Source: Pedobacter kyonggii (lineage in GTDB: Bacteria; Bacteroidota; Bacteroidia; Sphingobacteriales; Sphingobacteriaceae). From it: 64,000 nucleotides of DNA. The stretch lies in the NCBI RefSeq assembly GCF_004310665.1, contig NZ_SIXF01000006.1, forward strand, positions 1 to 64,000, in the 5' to 3' direction. The stretch's first letter is position 1, and every line of letters starts with the position of its first letter. Below, in pieces: positions 50,373 through 58,395 of the stretch. The notes beneath the pieces are model-generated. The model was not told the origin of the DNA and did no database searches. It was given only the letters and a program-made list of their open reading frames with translations. A program made the position numbers and the translations under genes.

Positions 50373-50386
50373 AATTAAATCGCATT

Positions 50387-50662
50387 ATGGCAAATACTAA
50401 AAACGATAGAAAAGACCTTGAGAAAGGCAATCAAAGAAAAAATCAGGAACAGCTAAATCAAATTGCCTTGGGTAATACTGAAATAAAAAACACGCCGTTA
50501 ACCGATAACAACGATCTTTTAAGTTTGCCCAAAATTTCTGGCACAGGTGCAAACCCTGCCTCAGCCACCCCCCATTCGCTTATTGTACACGAAGATGAAA
50601 AGGAGAAAGACAGGTATGAAGAAGGCAACAATAAAGATCAAAAAAATGCTGCTACAGAATAA
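50387..50662 (+). CDS. Small hydrophilic protein, unknown function
   Basis: 91 aa, charged and probably disordered (MANTKNDRKDLEKGNQRKNQ at the start, EDEKEKDRYEEGNNKDQKNA at the end), with a central LLSLPKISGTGANPASATP stretch. No domain recognised. It stands 58 bp upstream of the receiver gene in the same direction and has a plausible shared promoter block before it. Confidence 0.6.
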   Translation: MANTKNDRKDLEKGNQRKNQEQLNQIALGNTEIKNTPLTDNNDLLSLPKISGTGANPASATPHSLIVHEDEKEKDRYEEGNNKDQKNAATE

Positions 50663-50720
50663 CCTGAAAACGAAAATGCTATTTTAATGAACAAATATTT
50701 AGTGTACAAACTATTTCTTT

Positions 50721-51101
50721 ATGGGTAAACTGATCTGTATACTTGAGGATGATGCAGGGATTAGAGATATATTACAGTTCCTGCTTTTAGAAGAAGGCTA
50801 CCAGGTAGCATGTTATACTACCGTTAATGAGTTTTTGAGCAGAAAGGATATCAGTCCAGACCTTTATTTATTGGATGTGATGTTGCCCGATGGGAACGGC
50901 ATGGCGGTATGTAAACTGCTTAAGGCTGATCCTAAAACTGCTGCAACACCGATAATTATGATGAGTGCCCATGCCGATATACAACAAATGACCAGCGGAT
51001 GTAATGCCGAAGAATTTGTGGTAAAACCCTTTGATATTTTTGCATTATTAAAAAAGATTGTCGATCTATTAAATTTAAAAAGTGCTGCAAAGGATTCATA
51101 A
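50721..51101 (+). CDS. Stand-alone receiver-domain response regulator (CheY-like)
   Basis: 126 aa, a receiver domain only. Acidic pair about E9/D10-D11, phospho-acceptor D52 in LYLLDVMLPDGNG, signalling S82 in MMSAHA, and conserved K102 in VVKPFDIF are all present. There is no output domain, so it signals by protein contact. No kinase is adjacent, but the kai-operon histidine kinase 9.5 kb away lacks a receiver and could be its partner; that pairing is inferred. Confidence 0.92.
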   Translation: MGKLICILEDDAGIRDILQFLLLEEGYQVACYTTVNEFLSRKDISPDLYLLDVMLPDGNGMAVCKLLKADPKTAATPIIMMSAHADIQQMTSGCNAEEFVVKPFDIFALLKKIVDLLNLKSAAKDS

Positions 51102-51192
51102 TTGGCTAATTAAACTTAAAATCAGCCAGTTTGATATAATTATAGGGCGCACAACAGAGCGACAAAAACCGGGGCAGCAATACCAGCTTTGC

Positions 51193-51696
51193 TTATTTTT
51201 TTAAACCTTGGATTTCATTCAAAGCTGCCGTCCAATGGGCAATTTTTGCTTCAGCCCAAGCCCTAAAATCAGGGTTGAGCAATCCTGAAGAACCAGCCGC
51301 TTTTACGTGAAATTCAATCATTTTTTGGTCCGAATCGATGAGAAGTGAATGTAGCTGTTCAAATTGGACCGGATAATGTTGGCGCAATAGCGTTAGTTTT
51401 TGTAAGTGTTCTTCTTTGAGCGAAGTTTGTGAAAATTGATCCTGCGTATTTGTATTTGCTGCTAACTGCTGAATATAGGCTTGATTTTCATTCTCTCTCC
51501 TGATCCCTAAACCCTTAATTTCTGGAGCATCGGCCATCTTTTGCAGTTCAAGGTTCAACTGCTGCTGGTATTGCATTTCAGGATACACGGAGTCGGTAAA
51601 TTCGCGATCGTGCATGGCAAATTCGGTCTGATCATGTTTGCAGCCAAGCAAAAACAGCGAAACGATAAGAAATAGACAAAACTGAGGGTATTTCAT
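51193..51696 (-). CDS. DUF4142-like lipoprotein
   Basis: I choose the ATG at 51696 (MKYPQFCLFLIV), which gives a normal lipoprotein signal (lipobox LFLLGC, Cys19); the frame extends to 51735 but with a poor N-terminus. The mature part is helical, with EMQYQQQLNLELQKMADAPE, VKAAGSSGLLNPDFRAWAEA and a closing helix. These resemble the ferritin-like DUF4142 family of periplasmic proteins often found in stress contexts. The family is a moderate-confidence inference. Confidence 0.75.
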   Translation of the reverse strand: MKYPQFCLFLIVSLFLLGCKHDQTEFAMHDREFTDSVYPEMQYQQQLNLELQKMADAPEIKGLGIRRENENQAYIQQLAANTNTQDQFSQTSLKEEHLQKLTLLRQHYPVQFEQLHSLLIDSDQKMIEFHVKAAGSSGLLNPDFRAWAEAKIAHWTAALNEIQGLKK

Positions 51697-51735
51697 GATT
51701 TTAACGCTTTTACAAAATATTAATTTACCTATCAA

Positions 51736-51984
51736 TAAACCAGCACAAAATTGTTCCGCTTACTTATCCGGTTTTTCACCATAAAACAAAATAAAAACAG
51801 AGATGGTTTTATAAAATTAATTGGTTGATCGAAAAGAAATGAATAAAAAATACCAATGGTTGTGCAGTGAATAATTGCACAGACTAAAAAGAAACCGAAA
51901 ATAAAAATTTGTAAAACTTTCACAAAAGCACAATTGTTTTATTATTAGCATTTTAACAATAATTCTATTCTTACGAAAAAACTT
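51736..51984. other. Intergenic gap
   Basis: About 250 bp between the lipoprotein and the DTTK-type scrap. It is AT-rich and I see no gene, hairpin or repeat that I would defend. The lipoprotein promoter should be here. Confidence 0.4.
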
Positions 51985-52166
51985 ATGATTATGAAGCTAG
52001 CCTGCTCAATCTGCCTGGCATCAGTTGCACAAACACGGCAAGACACCACCCAAAAAAAGACAGAAAAAACAAAACCTGCAAAAAAAAGCAAGGAATGACC
52101 GTCTAAAAAAGACACCACCAAACGTGACACGCTCAAACGTGACACCATGCAAAAAAAATTTAAGCT
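51985..52166 (+). pseudogene. Frameshifted small Lys/Asp/Thr-rich secreted peptide
   Basis: An ATG at 51991 opens MKLACSICLASVAQTRQDTT, then KKTEKTKPAKKSKE, and stops at 52098. In a second frame just downstream the bases read KKDTTKRDTLKRDTMQKK (about 52105-52160). Together these form the signal peptide plus DTT/K repeats of a common small exported peptide type in Pedobacter, split by a frame change in A-rich runs. It could be a decayed gene or base-calling error in homopolymers. It runs into the surE 3' end. Confidence 0.4.
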
Positions 52167-52893
52167 ATTTAGACATCAGGTGGCCTACAAGCTCAACCTC
52201 ATTGGTCAAATCTAACCGCAATGGCGTAATAGAAACATAACCATGCTCAACGGCCCAACGATCGGTATCTTCTTCCGCCGGCTCAAGCGGAGTTACAGTA
52301 ATCCAAAAATGTTTCCGTCCCATCGGATCTTCTCCCGGAACAACATTTCCATCATATAGGCGCACAGACTGCCGCGTCCACTTAATGCCCTTAGGTTCTG
52401 GCGGAAAATTAACATTATACAGGGCAAGTTCGTTGTTTATAAATAATTCCTCGAGTGAACTTACCACAAAGGGTTTTAGTTTTTCGAAATCAGGTTCTGT
52501 ACGGCCAACCGGCGTACTTAAAGCAATGCCTTTTACACCCAAAAGAACAGCTTGTTTTGCCGCGGCCAATGTTCCCGAATGCCACATGGAATTGCCTAAA
52601 TTTGGTCCCATATTAATACCCGAAAGCACCACATTAGTATCAGGATATAGGTGCAGGCCAAGTGCAACACAATCGGCCGGTGTACCGTTTACACGAAAAG
52701 CATCTATACCCTCAAAAGCAATTGGCGATTTTTTATAGCTCAAAGGCCGCGAATGTGTTATTGCATGGCCCATAGATGACTGTTCTACATCAGGGGCAAC
52801 AATTCTTACTGAGCCGAAAGTTCTGGCAATGTTGGCAAGTGCTGCTATTCCAGGGCTGTAAATGCCGTCGTCATTGGTGATCAAGATATTCAT
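52165..52893 (-). CDS. surE: 5'/3'-nucleotidase SurE
   Basis: 242-aa metal-dependent nucleoside monophosphatase of survival and stress. It starts MNILITNDDGIYSPG with the D8-D9 metal pair. The Ser in SSMGHAIT (about 40), the N in VLSGINMGPNLGN (about 90-100) and the SGTLAAA helix complete the SurE active site. The length is normal (about 250). It is divergent from the lipid kinase gene with a 66-bp gap. Confidence 0.96.
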   Translation of the reverse strand: MNILITNDDGIYSPGIAALANIARTFGSVRIVAPDVEQSSMGHAITHSRPLSYKKSPIAFEGIDAFRVNGTPADCVALGLHLYPDTNVVLSGINMGPNLGNSMWHSGTLAAAKQAVLLGVKGIALSTPVGRTEPDFEKLKPFVVSSLEELFINNELALYNVNFPPEPKGIKWTRQSVRLYDGNVVPGEDPMGRKHFWITVTPLEPAEEDTDRWAVEHGYVSITPLRLDLTNEVELVGHLMSK

Positions 52894-52959
52894 TTCTATT
52901 TTTTTTAATGTTTATACCTCTTAATAAAACTAAGTCTGGCCTATATTGTTCAAATAAAG

Positions 52960-53880
52960 ATGAAAAAGCCAGCGCCTTTAGTTCACGTAATCCATAATCC
53001 TGGAGCGGGACAGCAAAAACATTCAGAAAAAAAACTCTCGTCAGCAATTGAGCGTCATGGCTTTTCGATAGATTATGCCTCTTCTGAAAAACGTTCGTTA
53101 AAAGATATCCGCCCCGAAACTTCATTTATTGCCATTGCTGGCGGCGATGGAACTATAAAAAAAACGATTATCAAACTTCTTGATAAAAAACTGCGTTACA
53201 AACGGCCGGTAGCCCTTCTTCCTTTCGGTACTGCAAATAATATAGCAACCTCTCTTGGTATTTCAGACGATCTGGACCGTAATATAGCTTCCTGGTCTAA
53301 TTACAATCTGAGAAAATTTGACATTGGACAGGTTACTGGAACAACAGAACCACTGTTTTTCATAGAATCTTTTGGCTTTGGCATTTTTCCTAAACTGATG
53401 CAAAAGCTCGAAGACATGGATACAACAGCAATCAAAACGGCTGAGGATGAATTCAAAATTGCACTGGATTCGCTATTAGCGATTACCGAAACCTATGCTG
53501 CGCATACCTGTAGTATAGAGTTGCCAAATGAAAAAATAAGGAAAAAATGTATCATGGTCGAAATCATGAATATTTCGCGCCTTGGTCCCAATTTGAGGTT
53601 AAGCGAACATGCCGATCCCAGTGATGGTTTTTTTGATGTGGTAATTGTAGAAGAAAACCAAAGGGAAATTCTAAAAAACTATATCGCAGAAATTGCAAAA
53701 GGAAAAGATATAGTATTTCCTATGCCGCCTATAAGAACAAAACATTTAAAGATAAAATGGAACGGAAAAGATGCGCACGTTGATGACCAACTGATAAATG
53801 ACATAAAAAAGAGCCGTTTAAAGGTAAACCTCATGCACAGCCTTGTAGAAATAATGGTGGAAAGTGAAAAACTCAAATAA
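52960..53880 (+). CDS. Diacylglycerol-kinase-family lipid kinase
   Basis: 306 aa. It carries the DAGK catalytic motif GGDGT at 61-65 (IAIAGGDGTI), LLPFGTANNIATSLGI (about 87-102) and the C-terminal HVDDQLINDIKKSRLKV. It resembles YegS/BmrU-type lipid kinases that phosphorylate diacylglycerol or related lipids, or NAD-kinase-like relatives; the substrate cannot be told. It is cytoplasmic, acting at the membrane. It lies divergent from surE. Confidence 0.9.
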   Translation: MKKPAPLVHVIHNPGAGQQKHSEKKLSSAIERHGFSIDYASSEKRSLKDIRPETSFIAIAGGDGTIKKTIIKLLDKKLRYKRPVALLPFGTANNIATSLGISDDLDRNIASWSNYNLRKFDIGQVTGTTEPLFFIESFGFGIFPKLMQKLEDMDTTAIKTAEDEFKIALDSLLAITETYAAHTCSIELPNEKIRKKCIMVEIMNISRLGPNLRLSEHADPSDGFFDVVIVEENQREILKNYIAEIAKGKDIVFPMPPIRTKHLKIKWNGKDAHVDDQLINDIKKSRLKVNLMHSLVEIMVESEKLK

Positions 53881-54065
53881 ATTTGCGCCATTTAGCACTA
53901 CTATTACCGATCATCCTCCTTATCAAAGATATGTAGAAATTAACCGGGCTTTTTTTATCCAAAAAGGATAACCTTCTGTTCAAGGTAAAAAAATAAGCCC
54001 TTGGAAATCGCCTATAATTCAAAAACCTTTGTGCTTTACCTCCTGTTTTAACATAAAAACAGCTT

Positions 54066-55619
54066 ATGAAAAACCATACCGACCTTACGTCCGCCAGGGA
54101 CGGAGAAAATGAAAGTCTATGGCAGATTTCACATCCCCGCCTGGAAATCAAACCGCTTAAAGAAAATACAATTTACGATGTAGTAATCGTTGGTGGAGGA
54201 ATTACTGGCGTAACCACAGCACTTGAACTACAGCGAAAGGGTAAAAAATGTGTTTTGATAGAAGCGCAAAACCTGGGCTTCGGTACAACAGGTGGCACGA
54301 GCGCACACCTGAATACCTTTTTGGATGCTACCTATCCGGAGATTGATAGCGATTTTGGAAAAGAAGCCTCTGCCCAACTTGCCCGTGCTACAAAAGAAAT
54401 AATCGAAATGATCCACAGCAATATCAAAGCGCTCGAAATCGATGCAGACTTTGAATACAAAGATACCTTCCTCTTCTCTCAGAACCAGGAAGAGACCGAG
54501 CAGCTTAAATCCATCCTTTCCTCTTCACAGCAGGCTGGTGTTAAGGTTAGTGAGGTATTTGAAAACGGCATTCCAATCGATTTCCAACACGTGTTATTAT
54601 TTAAAGAGCAAGCGCAATTCCATCCCATAAAATATATACTAGGCCTCGCCAGAGAATTCCTTAAACTGGACGGAGATATCCTGGAGCATACCTTTGTTGA
54701 AAACAGTGAGTATAAAGACGACATCCACTATATAAAAGCAGGCAATATAACCGTTCAGGGCAGACATTTGGTATGGGCTACACACATTCCGCCTGGAATT
54801 AATATCCTGTCGCTCAGGAATGCGCCTTACCGAAGTTATGTACTGGCGGTAAAACTTAAAAACGGAGATTACCCCAACTGCCTGGCCTACGATATGCAAG
54901 AGCCTTATCACTACTTCCGAAGTCATGAAATAGACGGAGATCAATATCTGTTAATTGGTGGTGCTGACCATAAGACGGGACACGATGATCCGGAAAAGGC
55001 CTTTTCAGCGCTAGAGAAATATGCAATGGAAAACTTTGACATCAGCTCAATCGATTATCGGTGGTCATCACAGTATTATGTTCCTGTAGATGGTCTACCC
55101 TATATCGGGCAATTTCCGGGTGGTGATACGAATAGCTTTGTAGCAACAGGTTTTAACGGGAACGGGATGATTTTCGGCAGTCTTTCGGCAGTTATCTTAA
55201 CCGATTTGATATTGGGTATTGAAAACGATCTTGCCAAACTGCTTAGCCCGTCGCGATTGAAACCGATTTCAGGTTTTATGGATTTTGTCCAAGAAAATGC
55301 AGATGTGGCCTATCATTTCGTTGCTGACCGGTTTGGAACAGAAATTATCCAGTCAACAAAAGAACTAAAAAACGATGAAGGCAAAATAGTAGAATTAGAT
55401 GGCAAAAAGCTCGCTTTGTATAAAGATGTAAACGGCCAGGCTATCGCTTTAAGCCCTGTGTGCACACATGCCGGTTGCATTGTTAACTGGAACGCCAGTG
55501 AAAAGAGCTGGGACTGCCCCTGTCACGGAGGAAGATTCGCTACTGATGGTAAGGTTCTTACCGGGCCACCAAGGAAAGCGTTGGAGAGAATAGAAATCCA
55601 CAAGATTGGACAAGCCTGA
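54066..55619 (+). CDS. FAD-dependent (DAO) oxidoreductase with C-terminal Rieske domain
   Basis: 517 aa. The N-terminal FAD-binding Rossmann motif VVIVGGGITGVTTALE is at about 38-53, and the DAO fold reaches about 415. The C-terminal about 90 residues are a Rieske [2Fe-2S] domain with ligands C466, H468 (CTHAGC) and C484, H487 (CPCHGG), including the extra Cys pair (C471, C486) that forms a disulfide in Rieske proteins. It is a glycine-oxidase-like dehydrogenase that passes electrons to the cluster; the substrate is unknown. Such fusions are common in Bacteroidota and Firmicutes stress islands. Confidence 0.92.
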   Translation: MKNHTDLTSARDGENESLWQISHPRLEIKPLKENTIYDVVIVGGGITGVTTALELQRKGKKCVLIEAQNLGFGTTGGTSAHLNTFLDATYPEIDSDFGKEASAQLARATKEIIEMIHSNIKALEIDADFEYKDTFLFSQNQEETEQLKSILSSSQQAGVKVSEVFENGIPIDFQHVLLFKEQAQFHPIKYILGLAREFLKLDGDILEHTFVENSEYKDDIHYIKAGNITVQGRHLVWATHIPPGINILSLRNAPYRSYVLAVKLKNGDYPNCLAYDMQEPYHYFRSHEIDGDQYLLIGGADHKTGHDDPEKAFSALEKYAMENFDISSIDYRWSSQYYVPVDGLPYIGQFPGGDTNSFVATGFNGNGMIFGSLSAVILTDLILGIENDLAKLLSPSRLKPISGFMDFVQENADVAYHFVADRFGTEIIQSTKELKNDEGKIVELDGKKLALYKDVNGQAIALSPVCTHAGCIVNWNASEKSWDCPCHGGRFATDGKVLTGPPRKALERIEIHKIGQA

Positions 55620-55728
55620 TAAAACATGCTCAGATATAAATCTGGAACAAGATTTCAACCTTTACCAAAAGAGGGGCTAAAAAAGACCAATATCCAAACA
55701 AATCAATCAACATTAGGGTTGTAATTTT

Positions 55729-56010
55729 ATGGTTCCATTTAATATCCAGATCGATCATGGTAATGATAAAATTACCCTGACTATTGTTCCAAAGGAAGAT
55801 TATTATATAATCGTTTATTTTGGCAGTATCCTTGGTGCCATCCGAAAAATGGGGCTTGACTGGATACTACTCCAACAGGAAGAGATTGATCCTGGGCCCC
55901 TTAAACATTTCGACCATAAACTGAATTCTGAAGCAACACAAATATCATTAGGTATTCATGAAATTAACCTCATTGCGGGCGAAATTGAAAATCACCTTGT
56001 AAATCAGTAA
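55729..56010 (+). CDS. Small hypothetical protein
   Basis: 93 aa, no signal peptide. Two-layer alpha/beta pattern (NIQIDHGNDKITLTIVPKED, YYIIVYFGSILGAIRK, then a helical tail ending NLIAGEIENHLVNQ). No known domain. It stands alone, 110 bp after the DAO-Rieske gene and 190 bp before the CinA-like gene. Confidence 0.6.
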   Translation: MVPFNIQIDHGNDKITLTIVPKEDYYIIVYFGSILGAIRKMGLDWILLQQEEIDPGPLKHFDHKLNSEATQISLGIHEINLIAGEIENHLVNQ

Positions 56011-56199
56011 TAATAGAAGCTTTAGTCAGATCTTCATTTTGTTTATCACAAAGGTTCCGTTCTTTCCCTCCGCTACATAAAACCATTTATCCATAAAGGT
56101 TGTTATTTAGGCCAAAAGACCTCCGCACTACCGCCATCAGGACCTGCAGAGACCTGCAAACTGATCTGTTAATGTTGGGGCCAATAGTAAGATTTTATA

Positions 56200-56688
56200 A
56201 TGGATGATAAGATGAAAAGTGTAGGCCAAATGCTTATTGGCAGAAACCTCACCATTGCTTTTGCAGAAAGCGCAACCGCAGGTCGGCTTTCAGCAGATTT
56301 TTCAATGATAGAAGATGCGGGTAAATTCCTTAAAGGAGGCATTACCTGTTATGATGCCTGTTTAAAGGAAGATCTTTTACAGGTTGACGCCTCGCTGATC
56401 AAGATCTATACCCCTGAATCAATGGAGGTTACACAAGCCATAACCTTGGGGCTGTCAAAATTGATTGATGCTGACATCCATATCGGTATCACCGGGCTTA
56501 CTGCTCCCGGAGGAAGTGAAACTCAGGAAAAACCGGTAGGCACCATGTTTATCTACGCTACCCACCACAATGAACTGGCTTTTTCAGAAAGGCTTAATTT
56601 TACCGGCAGTCGCGAGGAAATTGTTACAGCAACCGTACTGGCTTGCGCAACCATGTTAGAAGATTACCTCACTTCCGTGGATAATTGA
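56200..56688 (+). CDS. CinA C-terminal domain protein (nicotinamide-nucleotide amidase type)
   Basis: 162-aa PncC-like enzyme that deamidates NMN to nicotinate mononucleotide. The family blocks are AFAESATAGRLSADF (about 20-34), KGGITCYDACLKEDLL, GITGLTAPGGSETQEKPVGT and FTGSREEIVTATVLA. The length fits stand-alone PncC (about 160 aa). It is 9 bp upstream of the DUF6766-like gene and probably co-transcribed. Confidence 0.9.
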   Translation: MDDKMKSVGQMLIGRNLTIAFAESATAGRLSADFSMIEDAGKFLKGGITCYDACLKEDLLQVDASLIKIYTPESMEVTQAITLGLSKLIDADIHIGITGLTAPGGSETQEKPVGTMFIYATHHNELAFSERLNFTGSREEIVTATVLACATMLEDYLTSVDN

Positions 56689-56697
56689 CAAATAGAT

Positions 56698-57375
56698 ATG
56701 AAAGCAAAGAAAGTATTTCCAAAAAAGACCTGGCTGTACCGAAATGGGCTCTCCATAACCTTTATCAGCCTATTTGTTTTTACACTCCTGGCACAGGCAA
56801 TTACAGGATGGAAAGAACACAATGGCGAACTGAGCGATCAGGGAGCGTCGCCGATCTCTTTTAATAATTACCTTCATACCGGGCATTTTATTTCTGCCAC
56901 TTTCGAAAATTTTGAAAGCGAGTTTCTGCAGATGGTTCTTTATGTGTTGCTAACCGTAAAACTGCGTCAGATCGGTTCGGCCGAATCTAAAAAACTTGAT
57001 GAAGAAGAAGCAGTAGACCGCGAGCCTGTTGCCTCGAAGAGTGCCCCATGGCCCGTACGCCAGGGCGGACTGATCTTGAAACTGTATTCCAACTCCCTTT
57101 CTATTGCTTTCAGCATACTTTTTCTGTTAAGCTGGTACCTCCATTTTTATGGCAGCTGGCGAGATCACAACGCTGAGCAAATATTAAAAGGTCAAGAAAC
57201 AGATACGATGACCACCTATCTTGGCCAGGCAAACTTCTGGTTCGAAACCTTTCAAAACTGGCAGAGCGAATTCCTCTCGGTGGCTGCCATTGTGGTATTA
57301 ACCATTTTCTTAAGGCAGAAGGGCTCTCCGGAATCTAAACCCGTAGATGCGCCGCATATGGAAACAGGAAAATAA
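56698..57375 (+). CDS. DUF6766-like membrane protein with two-fold internal repeat
   Basis: 225 aa. Two homologous halves (about 1-95 and about 115-210) each hold two membrane helices: N-GLSITFISLFVFTLLAQ / SNSLSIAFSILFLLSWY start them, FENFESEFLQMVLYVLLTV / FQNWQSEFLSVAAIVVLTI follow, and LRQIGSAESK / LRQKGSPESK end them. This is a clear internal duplication. The family (DUF6766) has no known function; it recurs in stress and resistance islands. It is coupled to the CinA-like gene. Confidence 0.85.
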   Translation: MKAKKVFPKKTWLYRNGLSITFISLFVFTLLAQAITGWKEHNGELSDQGASPISFNNYLHTGHFISATFENFESEFLQMVLYVLLTVKLRQIGSAESKKLDEEEAVDREPVASKSAPWPVRQGGLILKLYSNSLSIAFSILFLLSWYLHFYGSWRDHNAEQILKGQETDTMTTYLGQANFWFETFQNWQSEFLSVAAIVVLTIFLRQKGSPESKPVDAPHMETGK

Positions 57376-57428
57376 AAAGATCAGAAATATTATAGACTTG
57401 TACCAAGACTTAAAACAAAAAACATAAA

Positions 57429-57455
57429 ACCATTTGAAATTTCAGCCTGTTCTAT
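57429..57455 (+). promoter_or_regulatory. Shared stress-gene upstream block (YciF copy)
   Basis: CCATTTGAAATTTCAGCCTG (57430-57449), then TTCTATAG, lies 37 bp before the YciF-like start. It aligns with CCATCTGAAATTTTCACCTG before the iron-permease-family gene. The TGAAATTTCAG core is also palindromic, like the boxes upstream of hsp20. Confidence 0.5.
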
Positions 57456-57485
57456 AGATATCAAAAACCTATTAAAATTATAATT

Positions 57486-58043
57486 ATGGCAACTACAAAA
57501 ACAGCAGGCAACAAAGCCTCAAAATCTACATCAAAAACAGGAAAAATAGAAAATTCTGAATTCCATGATTTTTTTATTGATGAATTAAAGGATATTTATT
57601 GGGCAGAAAAACACCTTGCCAAAGCGCTGCCAAAAATGCAGAAGGCAGCCACTAGCCCTGAACTTGCAGTAGCTTTTGAAAAGCACACCGAGGAAACTCA
57701 ACAACATGTAAGTACACTGGAAGAAGTTTTTGGGCTTTTAGGTGAAAAACCAGTAGCTAAAAAGTGTGATGCAATGGCAGGTTTGCTCGAAGAAGCCGAT
57801 GGAATTATTGCTGATACCGATAAAGGTACGATGATAAGAGATGCAGGACTTATCCTGGCGGCTCAAAAAGTGGAACATTATGAAATTGCAACCTATGGTA
57901 CGCTTAGGGTGTTTGCCGAAAATATCGGACATAGTGACGTGGCCGAACTTCTTTCTCAAACCCTTGAAAATGAAAAGGCAACCGATGTGGCACTTACCGA
58001 GATTGCTGTCAACGCGGTTAATGAAGAGGCCGTTACAGAATAA
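57486..58043 (+). CDS. YciE/YciF-type ferritin-like protein (DUF892)
   Basis: 185 aa. After a lysine/threonine-rich N-terminus (1-25) comes a four-helix ferritin-like bundle: FHDFFIDELKDIYWAEKHL, FEKHTEETQQHVSTLEEVF, DAGLILAAQKVEHYEIATYG and a final helix. The E..H and E..H pairs in EKHTEE and VEHYE are the metal-site residues of the family. YciE/YciF proteins belong to general stress regulons in many bacteria; iron or peroxide handling is inferred. Confidence 0.92.
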   Translation: MATTKTAGNKASKSTSKTGKIENSEFHDFFIDELKDIYWAEKHLAKALPKMQKAATSPELAVAFEKHTEETQQHVSTLEEVFGLLGEKPVAKKCDAMAGLLEEADGIIADTDKGTMIRDAGLILAAQKVEHYEIATYGTLRVFAENIGHSDVAELLSQTLENEKATDVALTEIAVNAVNEEAVTE

Positions 58044-58049
58044 AAAAGA

Positions 58050-58200
58050 GGGTGTATCATAAAGGCGGTTTCAACTCTGATGCTGTCCTGTTGTCCAAAG
58101 GACTCCTAAGGAGAGCCTCCCGATGAAAATCGGGACAAGTCGTCGAAACACCTTAAAGATTATTTAAATAGGCCTTCGATAGGCTATCATTGACAGACTC
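58050..58200. repeat. Truncated relative of the MITE-like element
   Basis: Starts GGGTGTATCATAAAGGCG with TTTCAACTCTGATGCTGTC, matching the left end and core of the element at 38192-38347 (GGCTGTATCATAAAGACG). Later words (TCGAAACACCTTAAAGAT, TTTAAATAGGCC) also match. An unrelated CCCGATGAAAATCGGG hairpin sits in the middle, and the right terminal repeat is missing. Confidence 0.55.
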
Positions 58201-58212
58201 CAATAGAATGGT

Positions 58213-58307
58213 CGTCATTGCGAGGAACGAAGCAATCTTAATGCGCACGCTGGTAGCGATCGTTGTAAGATTGCTTCGTCGGCTGAAAAAGCCTTCTCGC
58301 AATGACG
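58213..58307. repeat. REP-like nested palindrome
   Basis: Outer 12-bp perfect inverted repeat CGTCATTGCGAG / CTCGCAATGACG (58213-58224, 58296-58307) encloses a 13-bp perfect inverted repeat CGAAGCAATCTTA / TAAGATTGCTTCG (58228-58240, 58266-58278). It is a 95-bp element that would fold into a stable cruciform or RNA. This type of GTCATTGCGAGG...CGAAGCAATCT sequence is a widely dispersed intergenic element in Bacteroidota. Confidence 0.7.
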
Positions 58308-58395
58308 ATCCTTCGAAGCTTATCATTGCAAAAAAATCTTATCAGATCACATCCAACAATAACGGACATGTAAGTGTTATTTATTATGCAATGAT

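Noticed and set aside
51945-52148. 67-codon minus-strand ORF and 71-codon plus-strand ORF (52025-52240)
   Set aside because: Both are shadows of the DTT/K-peptide remnant and the surE 3' end; neither has a plausible N-terminus.
38900-58100. Prophage or integrative element around the tRNA-Pro gene
   Set aside because: No integrase, relaxase, phage structural gene or duplicated tRNA end was seen; the genes are chromosomal housekeeping and stress types.
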